From Streptomyces tsukubensis (GTDB lineage: Bacteria; Actinomycetota; Actinomycetes; Streptomycetales; Streptomycetaceae): a stretch of DNA of 64,000 bases. How positions within the stretch are numbered: position 1 is the first letter of the stretch; each line of letters opens with the position of its first letter. Under the pieces are notes generated by a model, which searched no databases, was not told the DNA's origin, and saw only the letters and a list, made by a program, of their open reading frames with translations. This document shows, one piece after another, positions 20,960 to 28,339 of the stretch. The position numbers and the translations under genes are program-made. The stretch lies in contig NZ_CP045178.1 in the NCBI RefSeq assembly GCF_009296025.1, forward strand, positions 6,138,001 to 6,202,000, in the 5' to 3' direction.

Positions 20960-22564
20960 GTGAGCGCGCACACCCAACAGAAGCCTGTAGTACTCATCGC
21001 CGAGGAGCTGTCGCCCGCCACCGTCGACGCTCTGGGCCCGGACTTCGAGATCCGGCACTGCAACGGAGCCGACCGCGCGGAGCTGCTGCCCGCCATCGCC
21101 GAGGTCGACGCGATCCTGATCCGCTCCGCGACCAAGGTCGACGCCGAGGCCATCGCCGCTGCGGGCAGGCTCAAGGTCGTCGCCCGAGCCGGTGTGGGCC
21201 TCGACAACGTGGACGTCTCCGCCGCCACCAAGGCGGGTGTGATGGTCGTCAACGCCCCCACCTCCAACATCGTCACGGCGGCCGAACTGGCCTGCGGACT
21301 GCTGATCGCCACCGCGCGCAACATCCCCCAGGCGAGCAGCGCGCTGAAGAACGGCGAGTGGAAGCGCTCGAAATACACGGGTGTCGAGCTGGCGGAGAAG
21401 ACCCTCGGTGTCGTCGGCCTCGGCCGCATCGGTGTCCTGGTCGCGCAGCGCATGTCGGCCTTCGGCATGAAGATCGTGGCGTACGACCCCTACGTACAGC
21501 CGGCCCGCGCCGCCCAGATGGGTGTGAAGCTGCTGACGCTGGACGAGCTGCTTGAGGTCGCGGACTTCATCACCGTGCACCTTCCCAAGACCCCCGAGAC
21601 GCTGGGGCTCATCGGCGACGAGGCGCTGCACAGGGTCAAGCCCTCGGTGCGCATCGTCAACGCCGCGCGGGGCGGGATCGTCGACGAGGAGGCGCTGGCC
21701 TCGGCGCTCAAGGAGGGCCGCGTCGCCGGAGCCGGGCTCGACGTGTACGCCAAGGAGCCCTGCACGGACTCCCCGCTCTTCCAGTACGACCAGGTCGTCT
21801 GTACGCCGCACCTCGGCGCCTCCACCGACGAGGCCCAGGAGAAGGCCGGTATCGCCGTCGCCAAGTCGGTGCGGCTGGCCCTCGCCGGTGAACTGGTCCC
21901 CGACGCGGTCAACGTCCAGGGCGGCGTCATCGCCGAGGACGTGCGCCCCGGACTGCCGCTCGCCGAGCGTCTCGGCCGTATCTTCACCGCGCTCGCGGGT
22001 GAGGTCGCGGTCCGCCTGGACGTCGAGGTGTACGGCGAGATCACGCAGCACGACGTGAAGGTGCTCGAACTCTCCGCGCTCAAGGGTGTCTTCGAGGATG
22101 TCGTCGCGGAGACCGTGAGCTATGTCAACGCCCCGCTCTTCGCGCAGGAGCGCGGTGTCGAGGTCCGTCTCACCACCAGCTCCGAGTCGCCCGACCACCG
22201 CAACGTGGTCACGGTGCGCGGCACCCTCTCCGACGGTCAGGAGATCTCGGTCTCCGGCACGCTGGCGGGCCCCAAGCACCTCCAGAAGCTCGTCGCCATC
22301 GGCGACCACGACGTGGACCTGGCCCTCGCCGACCACATGGTGGTCCTCCGCTACGCGGACCGTCCCGGTGTCATCGGCACCGTCGGCCGGGTACTCGGCG
22401 AGTCGGGGATCAACATCGCCGGCATGCAGGTGTCGCGCGCTGAGGAGGGTGGCGAGGCGCTGTCCATCCTCACCGTCGACGACTCGGTGCCGCAGGAGGC
22501 ACTGAACGAGGTGGCCAGCGAGATCGGCGCCACCTCCGCGCGCGCCGTCGACCTGACGGACTGA
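20960..22564 (+). CDS. serA: D-3-phosphoglycerate dehydrogenase
   Basis: A 534-residue long-form enzyme that begins serine synthesis by oxidising 3-phosphoglycerate with NAD. It shows VVARAGVGLDNVD, the nucleotide loop GLGRIGVLVAQRM, the catalytic arginine in NAARGGIVDEEAL, the acid in KEPCTDSPL and the histidine in TPHLGASTDEAQ. A substrate-binding ASB domain follows, and a C-terminal ACT domain (LRYADRPGVIGTVGRVLGES) for serine feedback. GTG 20960 begins the conserved protein; the ORF extends to 20816, but those residues are not conserved-looking and a GTGAGGACT motif precedes 20960. Confidence 0.97.
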   Translation: MSAHTQQKPVVLIAEELSPATVDALGPDFEIRHCNGADRAELLPAIAEVDAILIRSATKVDAEAIAAAGRLKVVARAGVGLDNVDVSAATKAGVMVVNAPTSNIVTAAELACGLLIATARNIPQASSALKNGEWKRSKYTGVELAEKTLGVVGLGRIGVLVAQRMSAFGMKIVAYDPYVQPARAAQMGVKLLTLDELLEVADFITVHLPKTPETLGLIGDEALHRVKPSVRIVNAARGGIVDEEALASALKEGRVAGAGLDVYAKEPCTDSPLFQYDQVVCTPHLGASTDEAQEKAGIAVAKSVRLALAGELVPDAVNVQGGVIAEDVRPGLPLAERLGRIFTALAGEVAVRLDVEVYGEITQHDVKVLELSALKGVFEDVVAETVSYVNAPLFAQERGVEVRLTTSSESPDHRNVVTVRGTLSDGQEISVSGTLAGPKHLQKLVAIGDHDVDLALADHMVVLRYADRPGVIGTVGRVLGESGINIAGMQVSRAEEGGEALSILTVDDSVPQEALNEVASEIGATSARAVDLTD

Positions 22565-22621
22565 CCTCTCCCGTGAGGCCGTAGGCCAGGCGCCCCCGGA
22601 ACGTATGCCGGAACGCACGGT

Positions 22622-22652
22622 GGGGCGGGACCTCGGTAAGAGGTCCCGCCCC
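22622..22652 (+). terminator. serA terminator
   Basis: Perfect 13-base arms GGGGCGGGACCTC and GAGGTCCCGCCCC flank a GGTAA loop, 57 bases after the serA stop. CTTCCTTCCCC follows. Confidence 0.85.
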
Positions 22653-22720
22653 GTCTTCCTTCCCCATGGGTCACGCGGCAACGGGCTGTACGGCGGTGAC
22701 CCTTGCGACCGGTCTCGGAA

Positions 22721-24439
22721 TCAGAAGCGGTCCAGGGCGCGCCGGGGGAGCGGAGATCCGGGGAGCACGTTCCGCTTCTGGCTCTTCCGTCCCTCCGTAC
22801 CCTCCGTACCCTCCGTACCCTCCGTACCCTCTGAGCCCTCCGGGTTCGAACCGGCCGTCGCCTCGCAGGTCTTGTCCTTCGCCGGGAGTCTGCCGGTTCG
22901 CAGGTAGTCGTTGACCGTGCCGTCCGTGCAGGCGTCGCCGTTCGGGTAGACGCCGTGGCCCTCGCCGCCGAGGACGGTGACCATTTTCGACCCCTTCAGG
23001 TCGGCGTGCAGGGCCTGGCCGCTGGGCAGCGGGGTCTGCGGGTCCCACTCGTTCTGGACGATCAGGGAGCCGACCTTGTTGTTCACCTTGGTCGCGGGCT
23101 CCACGGACTCGCCCCAGAAAGCACAGGGCTTGACGCTGGACGCGAAGTCACCGAAGAGCGGGTAGCGGGCCTTGTCCGCGAGGGCGTCCTCGCGGTAGCT
23201 CTCGGGGTCGCGGGACCACGCGGCCGAGTTGTCGCCGCAGACGATGGCCAGGAGACTCGCGGTCCCGTTGTCGGCAGGCGCCTCTGCGGCGTCAGCGTCG
23301 GCAGGCACCTCTGCGGCGTCAGCGGCGCCGTCCGCCGTCCCTGCCCCCTCGGATACGGCGAACGCGGCGAGCTTCTTCGGGGAGGCGGGCTTACCGGCAG
23401 CGGCCTTCTTCAGCTCCACGACGCCCTCGGTGGCGTACTCCGGTGTGTGGACCGCCCCGCGCAGACCACTGCGGATGTCATCACCCGTGGTCGGCTCTCC
23501 GTCCACCTCGATGGGCTTCTCGTCGGCCTGCGCGACCAGATCCCAGAAGGTCTTCTCGACCTCCTTCGGGGTGTCGCCGAGGCCGTACGTGTCCGAGCGT
23601 TCCGCGGCCCACTTGGTCCACCGGTCGAACGCGGGCTCCGCGCCCTGTGCCCACCACTGGATCATGCCCCGCCAGGCCCGCGCGGGATCGACGGCGCTGT
23701 CCAGTACGAACCGGTCGGCCCGCCCCGGGAAGAGCTGGGTGTAGACGGCGCCCAGGTAAGTGCCGTAGGAGGTGCCCACGTACGAGATCTTCTTCGCACC
23801 GAGGATCGCCCGGAGGAGGTCCATGTCGCGGGCGGTGTTGCGGGTGGTCATGTGGGGGAGTGCGCCGCCCGCCTTCTCCTCGCATTTTTTCGCGACGTCA
23901 CGCGCCCAGGCGACGTCCTTGTCGAACGTCTTCGCCTTGTACGGCCGCAGCCAGTTCTCCTCGTCCGGGGTCAGGCCACAGGAGAGCGGGCTGCTCTTTC
24001 CCACTCCGCGCGGATCGAAGCCGATGAGGTCGTACGTCTCGCGCGCGGACTCGGGGAGCCTGTCCCGCATGCTCATCGGCATGTAGCGTCCCTGCATTCC
24101 GGGGCCGCCGGGGTTGGAGAACAGGACGCCGTGCCGTCCGGCGGGCGCGGTGCTCTTGATCCGCGATATGGCCAGGTCGATCCGTTTGCCGCCGGGCGCC
24201 CCGTAGTCCAGCGGGACCTTGATCGTGGCGCACTCGAACTCCGCCGGAGAGTCGGCGTCGCACCGCTTCCACCGCGGCTTCTGTTTCACGTACGGGGCCT
24301 GCACGCCCTCGGCGGCGGACGAGGAGACGGCTGAGGGGGTCGTGGCCACAGTGGCGGCGGCCGTCGAGGTGGCGAGCGCGGGTGCCAGCGTCGCCGTGAC
24401 ACTCACGGCCAACAAGGGCGCGAGACGTCGTCTGCGCAC
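22721..24439 (-). CDS. Secreted S33-family peptidase (tripeptidyl aminopeptidase-like)
   Basis: A 572-residue exported alpha/beta-hydrolase. It starts with a basic signal peptide (MRRRRLAPLLAVSV and an Ala-rich core). VLFSNPGGPGMQG forms the oxyanion region, FDPRGVGKSSP follows, and the nucleophile Ser224 sits in YVGTSYGTYLGAVY. The TAP-like C-terminal domain carries the catalytic-histidine motif LGGEGHGVY. An extra Ala/Asp/Pro linker (ADADAAEAPADNG) interrupts the C-terminal domain, and the tail has a GTE repeat. GTG 24439 has GGAAGGA upstream. It probably trims peptides outside the cell. Confidence 0.9.
   Translation of the reverse strand: MRRRRLAPLLAVSVTATLAPALATSTAAATVATTPSAVSSSAAEGVQAPYVKQKPRWKRCDADSPAEFECATIKVPLDYGAPGGKRIDLAISRIKSTAPAGRHGVLFSNPGGPGMQGRYMPMSMRDRLPESARETYDLIGFDPRGVGKSSPLSCGLTPDEENWLRPYKAKTFDKDVAWARDVAKKCEEKAGGALPHMTTRNTARDMDLLRAILGAKKISYVGTSYGTYLGAVYTQLFPGRADRFVLDSAVDPARAWRGMIQWWAQGAEPAFDRWTKWAAERSDTYGLGDTPKEVEKTFWDLVAQADEKPIEVDGEPTTGDDIRSGLRGAVHTPEYATEGVVELKKAAAGKPASPKKLAAFAVSEGAGTADGAADAAEVPADADAAEAPADNGTASLLAIVCGDNSAAWSRDPESYREDALADKARYPLFGDFASSVKPCAFWGESVEPATKVNNKVGSLIVQNEWDPQTPLPSGQALHADLKGSKMVTVLGGEGHGVYPNGDACTDGTVNDYLRTGRLPAKDKTCEATAGSNPEGSEGTEGTEGTEGTEGRKSQKRNVLPGSPLPRRALDRF
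22791..22844 (-). repeat. 9-bp tandem repeat encoding a GTE repeat
   Basis: Four perfect CCCTCCGTA units run from 22791 to 22826, with a decayed further copy. On the minus strand the repeat codes a Gly-Thr-Glu-Gly pattern in the tail of the S33 peptidase, so copy changes keep the frame. Confidence 0.85.
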
Positions 24440-24611
24440 GGTATCGATCCTTCCGGTCTGACGTTCGGACAGGAAAGATCATTCAGGAGACGGGTACGCG
24501 GCGGATCCCTCGCCGGGGCTGTACCTCGCCTCCGTCCTGGGAGTGACACAGGGGGCAGGGGTGGTACCCGAGTTGTACGGGGGCGGGCCGCTCTCAGCGC
24601 TTTGCTGTACG

Positions 24612-24638
24612 CGGCCTACGGCGGGGCGCCGTAGGCCG
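24612..24638 (-). terminator. Terminator after the FG-GAP gene
   Basis: Perfect 12-base arms CGGCCTACGGCG and CGCCGTAGGCCG have a 3-base loop. It lies 34 bases beyond the stop of the minus-strand FG-GAP gene. Confidence 0.75.
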
Positions 24639-24672
24639 TGGCAGTCTCCGACCGGGGACAGCGAGCAGGTGC

Positions 24673-26025
24673 CTACGAACCCGAGTCCTGCTGCGGGGCG
24701 ACCGGGAACGATGCCTTGTCGCGGTCCGTGCCGTCGGTGATCCACCATGTGTCCCCGCCGAAGAGGGCCAGTTCCGCGCGGCCGTCGCCGTCCCAGTCAC
24801 CGACGTCGAAGAGCATGCCGTCGATGGGGCCGTCGTCACCCGGCTCGGAGCGCTTGGTGGAGCGCCAGGGCTTCGACCCGAGCCCGTGCTCGGAGCCGCC
24901 CCGCAGCACCTCGATCCGCGCGTCCCCGGCCTCCTTCTTCTTGGTGAGCTGTACGGCCAGGTCGTCGCAGCCGTCGCCGTTGAAGTCCCCGACGGCGAGG
25001 GTGGTGCCGAACCCCTCCTTGAAGTCGCCGCCTTCCATGGTGACCCACTTCCCGGGCTCCTTGCCGTAGCGGACGCTGACCTGGCCGCGCCGGTGGGGCG
25101 TGTCCTCCTCGTCGTAGTCGTGGACGAAGCTTCGGCCCACGGCGATGTCCTGCCGCCCGTCGCCGTCGAAGTCGCCGAAGACGACGTTCTCGCCCTCCGG
25201 CAGCCGCTCGGGTTCCTTGCTCAGGCCGCCTGCGGTACGGGCACCGCCGGTGAACAGCAGGGGCGGGTCGTACGGGGAGTCGTAGAGGGCGAGATCGGTG
25301 GCGCGGTCGTCGTTCGCGTCCCCGGCGACCAGCAGGGGTGTCGCGTTCTCGCGGACCGGGCTGTGGATACGCACGGTCTTGGCGGGGGCGCCGGAGCGCT
25401 TGAACGGCCCCTTGAGCAGGACCAGTTCGTCGTTGTGTTCGTCGTTCATCGAGGATCTGAAGGCCGCGAGGTCGGTGTGGCCGTCCCCGTCGAAGTCACC
25501 GGCGACCGGCGCGGTGCTGTATCCGCCGTCCGGCAGTGGCACACGCCCGTGCGGCCCATCGGCCCGCGGACCCTTGGGGCCTCCCCACGCGACCCGGGCG
25601 TCGCCGCTGGCGATGAGGTCGGAGTGGCCGTCCTCATCCAGGTCGGCGACGGTGGGCTGCCACGGTTCGTCGCCGTTCTGGACGTCGTCAGGCACCCCGA
25701 GATCGTCGTGGCTGAGGACGGTCGTGCGGCCGTGGGCAGGGCCGTGCTCGGAGCCGGGCAGGATCAGCACGTCGAAGTCGTCGGAGTCGGAGAACTCGTG
25801 CACCAGATCGACGAAGCCGTCCCCGTCGAGGTCGGGGGTGGCCGGCCTGTCCTTGCGTACCGAATCGACCGGTCGGCAGGGGCTGTTGGCCACCGAGACC
25901 GTACCGTCGGACGGGCGTAGGACGAAGACCGCCGCCACCACCGCCACCACTACGAGGAAGGCCGTCACGGCGTGCCACACACGCACGTGGCGGAAGAAGG
26001 GGCCGCCTGTTGTCGGGAAGTGCAT
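24673..26025 (-). CDS. Membrane-anchored FG-GAP/VCBS repeat protein
   Basis: A 450-residue protein with one N-terminal membrane anchor (VTAFLVVVAVVAAVFVL, about residues 20-36) and an extracellular beta-propeller. I count seven calcium-type FG-GAP repeats: DLDGDGFVDLV, DLDEDGHSDLI, DFDGDGHTDLAAF, DANDDRATDLALY, DFDGDGRQDIAVG, DFNGDGCDDLAVQL and DWDGDGRAELALF. Such propellers bind ligands or proteins at the surface. No enzyme motif is present. It is the first gene before a terminator on the same strand as the S33 peptidase, but they are 230 bases apart. Function unknown. Confidence 0.88.
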   Translation of the reverse strand: MHFPTTGGPFFRHVRVWHAVTAFLVVVAVVAAVFVLRPSDGTVSVANSPCRPVDSVRKDRPATPDLDGDGFVDLVHEFSDSDDFDVLILPGSEHGPAHGRTTVLSHDDLGVPDDVQNGDEPWQPTVADLDEDGHSDLIASGDARVAWGGPKGPRADGPHGRVPLPDGGYSTAPVAGDFDGDGHTDLAAFRSSMNDEHNDELVLLKGPFKRSGAPAKTVRIHSPVRENATPLLVAGDANDDRATDLALYDSPYDPPLLFTGGARTAGGLSKEPERLPEGENVVFGDFDGDGRQDIAVGRSFVHDYDEEDTPHRRGQVSVRYGKEPGKWVTMEGGDFKEGFGTTLAVGDFNGDGCDDLAVQLTKKKEAGDARIEVLRGGSEHGLGSKPWRSTKRSEPGDDGPIDGMLFDVGDWDGDGRAELALFGGDTWWITDGTDRDKASFPVAPQQDSGS

Positions 26026-26078
26026 CAGCCCAGTTCAAGGGCGTGAGCGTGGCCCGCACAAGGAAGTGGATCACTTTG

Positions 26079-26309
26079 TTACGGGGGTGATGCACGACGG
26101 TCCCGCCCCTCCCGGCTGCCGCCGATCGCCGAGACGAAGGGGGACCAGGCCGGGGCCCGGAACAGGAGGATCGGGCCGTGCGGGTTTTTGCTGTCCCGTA
26201 CGGGGACGGTGGCGGTGAGGTCGTCGGAGACCTCGACGCACTCGCCGCCGTCGGAGTTGCTGTAGCTGCTCTTGCGCCACGAGATGGCAGGCAGCTCACT
26301 GCATCGCAC
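26079..26309 (-). CDS. DUF397 protein
   Basis: A 76-residue protein with the DUF397 core WRKSSYSNSDGGECVEVSDD, then VPVRDSKNPHGPILLF and WSPFVSAI. GTG 26309 has GGAGGA 6 bases upstream. DUF397 proteins are usually partners of XRE regulators with a DUF5753 domain; one lies upstream at 26665. The tail (REGRDRRASPP) is longer than in the sister gene at 26474. I infer a regulatory partner role; no biochemical function is established from the sequence. Confidence 0.85.
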   Translation of the reverse strand: MRCSELPAISWRKSSYSNSDGGECVEVSDDLTATVPVRDSKNPHGPILLFRAPAWSPFVSAIGGSREGRDRRASPP

Positions 26310-26426
26310 GTTGCTTCCTCCGAAACCTCGGGGTGAACTTGCGCGACTTGGCCCGGGGGCGGGCCGGCCCTCCGTCGCATCGTACGCACGCGGAAGTGGT
26401 CTGTCTTTACGTGCTGTCCTTACGCC

Positions 26427-26462
26427 GACGCCCCCACGATCGGAGCGGATCGTGGGGGCGTC
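26427..26462 (-). terminator. Hairpin between the two DUF397 genes
   Basis: A 15-base perfect stem (26427-26441 with 26448-26462) has a 6-base loop. It lies 12 bases beyond the stop of the minus-strand DUF397 gene at 26474 and may end that operon. Confidence 0.75.
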
Positions 26463-26473
26463 TTCTTGCCTGA

Positions 26474-26683
26474 TCAGCCGGGCAACTGGCTGTGATTGAT
26501 GGCCGAGACGAAGGAGGACCAGGCCGGGGCCTGAAATACGAGGGCGGGACCGTGCGGGTTCTTGCTGTCCCGTACGGGGATCACGGTGATGAAGTCGTCG
26601 GAGACCTCGACGCACGCGCCACCGTCCGAGTTGCTGTAAGAGCTCTTGCGCCACGTCACGGCGCTCAGTTCGATGGATCGCAC
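26474..26683 (-). CDS. DUF397 protein, coupled to the XRE regulator
   Basis: A 69-residue protein nearly parallel to its neighbour: VTWRKSSYSNSDGGACVEVSDD then IPVRDSKNPHGPALVF and WSSFVSAI. GTG 26683 has GGAGGA 6 bases upstream and overlaps the end of the XRE gene (stop at 26665-26667) by 19 bases, so they are translationally coupled. This is the standard XRE-DUF397 arrangement. The two DUF397 copies in tandem suggest a local duplication. Confidence 0.9.
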   Translation of the reverse strand: MRSIELSAVTWRKSSYSNSDGGACVEVSDDFITVIPVRDSKNPHGPALVFQAPAWSSFVSAINHSQLPG

Positions 26684-27507
26684 GGCACTTCCTCCAACAT
26701 GCGCAGGACCAACTTCCGTGACTCGGCCGGAGACAGCGCCAGGTCACGCACTACATCGTAAACACCTTGCAGCTTCTCAACCGCCACGCAATCTTCGATC
26801 AGATCACCACGGTGTGCATTCTCCGTGTACGCCACCGTACGTCCCAGCGGTAGACGCAGGAACCACACGTCGGTGCTGTCCAGCCCATAAGGACCGGCAC
26901 TGAACGGCAGCACCTGAATCGCCACATTGCGGCGACCCGCCATCTCAACCAAGTGTTCCAACTGGCCTTGCCACTCGGCTGTGTCCAACAGTGCCGTCCG
27001 TAAGACAGCCTCGGAGAGGACTGTCCGGAAGCGGGGCGCGTCTTCCCCCTCCAACAGCTCCCGCCGCCCCATCCGCGCCTCGACCTGCTGTTCAAGTTCC
27101 TTCCCCTTGAGGCCGCCCGCCGCCAGGACCTCCCGTGCGTACCCCGGTGTCTGCAACAGTCCCGGCAGGACACTGACCGCGAAGTGCCACAGGCTCACCG
27201 CCTCCGCCTCCAGCGACATGTACCGCCGGTACCGCTCGCGGAACTGCGTATGGTCCCCGGCCGCGACCTCCCACAGCGCCAGCAGCAGCCCGGGCGTCCC
27301 GTAGTACGTGTCGAGGGCCTGGACGACTTCCGGGCTGCCGAGAGTCTCGCCCTTCTCCATCTTGCCGAACAGTGACCAGTCCCAGCCCAGCCGTTCGCCG
27401 AGGGCTCGCAGGCTCAGGCCGCTCGCGGCCCGCAGGACGCGTAGTTCCTCGGCGAACCGTTGGCGTGGGTCCTGGCTGCGGCCGGTGATGGCGCGTCGTT
27501 GCGGCAT
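26665..27507 (-). CDS. XRE-family regulator with DUF5753-type domain
   Basis: A 280-residue protein. The helix-turn-helix is at about residues 15-70 (FAEELRVLRAASGLSLRALG, then WDWSLFGKMEKGETLGSPE). The C-terminal DUF5753-like part includes SVLPGLLQTPGYAREVL and WFLRLPLGRTVAYTENAHRG. These Streptomyces regulators act with DUF397 proteins and control development or antibiotic genes in the few studied cases (WhiJ-type). ATG 27507 has GGAGGGAG upstream; 36 extra codons in the open frame are excluded. Divergent small genes at 27711 and 27965 are likely targets or partners. Confidence 0.9.
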   Translation of the reverse strand: MPQRRAITGRSQDPRQRFAEELRVLRAASGLSLRALGERLGWDWSLFGKMEKGETLGSPEVVQALDTYYGTPGLLLALWEVAAGDHTQFRERYRRYMSLEAEAVSLWHFAVSVLPGLLQTPGYAREVLAAGGLKGKELEQQVEARMGRRELLEGEDAPRFRTVLSEAVLRTALLDTAEWQGQLEHLVEMAGRRNVAIQVLPFSAGPYGLDSTDVWFLRLPLGRTVAYTENAHRGDLIEDCVAVEKLQGVYDVVRDLALSPAESRKLVLRMLEEVPCDPSN

Positions 27508-27710
27508 ACCGCTCCCTCCGGGGCGTTCGTGTGAGCGAGGTCGAATGTGGAACGTGTGGCACCACTTGTGCCTGGCGGGGCGGTACCTTCCCGCCCACGA
27601 TCCGGTCGGCCACATCCGCGCGCATTCTCGTGACGACCGGACTACGCAGCGTAGTTCACGCAGTGCAGGCCGGTCATGGAATCAACGGAACCGCCACCGA
27701 CGAGGACTCT

Positions 27711-27968
27711 GTGACCCCCACACCGCACGCCCCGCACGCCCCCCACCCTCCCCACGACCTCAAAGTCGAGGAAGCTCTCGAAGCCAGAGACGCTCTCGCC
27801 GCCGCCCTCTCCCAGGCCGGTGTCCAGCTTCCCGGGATGGAGATCCGCACCCCCTGGGCGGACGACCGTGAGGCGGAGACCCGGTACGCGCTCGTCCACC
27901 TCGGCGTGTGCTCGGCTCAAGTGGCCCTCCTGCTCGCGGACGTGATTCTGAAGGGGATCGCACGGTGA
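27711..27968 (+). CDS. Small protein, divergent from the XRE gene
   Basis: An 85-residue protein. It begins with a His/Pro-rich tract (TPTPHAPHAPHPPHDL) and then has a helical region ending in CSAQVALLLADVILKGIAR. GTG 27711 is chosen (GAGGA upstream); ATG 27676 in frame is an alternative. Its stop overlaps the next gene's start by 4 bases (GTGA), so the two are coupled. No family is recognised; its location suggests a role linked to the XRE/DUF397 set. Confidence 0.65.
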   Translation: MTPTPHAPHAPHPPHDLKVEEALEARDALAAALSQAGVQLPGMEIRTPWADDREAETRYALVHLGVCSAQVALLLADVILKGIAR

Positions 27969-28195
27969 CGGAGGAGATCGGTGAGGTTCCCGCCGTCGGT
28001 GACGCCGTACGCGATACCGTCCGCGACCGCGTCGGACGCGTCATGGGTCACATCGGTCCGTACGTCCAGCTGCGTCCGCTCGCCGGGGGCCGAGAATGGG
28101 ACGCCAGCCCCGACCGGCTCCACACCCTCACCCCGGCCGAGCTGCTGAGCGCACTCGTGGCGGAGGCGAACGCCCGGAGCAGGCGCGCCAGATGA
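27965..28195 (+). CDS. Small protein coupled to the previous gene
   Basis: A 76-residue protein with EEIGEVPAVGDAVRDTVRDR, VGHIGPYVQLRPL-like core (VMGHIGPYVQLRPLAGGREW) and a final LTPAELLSALVAEANAR. The pattern resembles the small proteins that often sit beside XRE/DUF397 loci in Streptomyces. The GTG start at 27965 overlaps the previous stop. Function unknown. Confidence 0.7.
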   Translation: MTEEIGEVPAVGDAVRDTVRDRVGRVMGHIGPYVQLRPLAGGREWDASPDRLHTLTPAELLSALVAEANARSRRAR

Positions 28196-28255
28196 CGGCG
28201 CAAGGCGGACCGGACACCGTGACGGGTTGATCGGACCGGTACGCCCGACGTGATG

Positions 28256-28289
28256 CCCGTCCGATCGAACGATCGAACGATCGGACGGG
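28256..28289. terminator. Bidirectional hairpin between convergent genes
   Basis: CCCGTCCGATCG (28256-28267) pairs perfectly with CGATCGGACGGG (28278-28289) around a 10-base loop that itself contains CGATCGA. It lies between the convergent 27965 gene and the S9 peptidase gene and marks the left edge of the accessory cluster. Confidence 0.75.
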
Positions 28290-28339
28290 AAAACGAGAAC
28301 TGTTCCCGAGCTACTGTGACTCAAGAACGGCTCCGGCGG

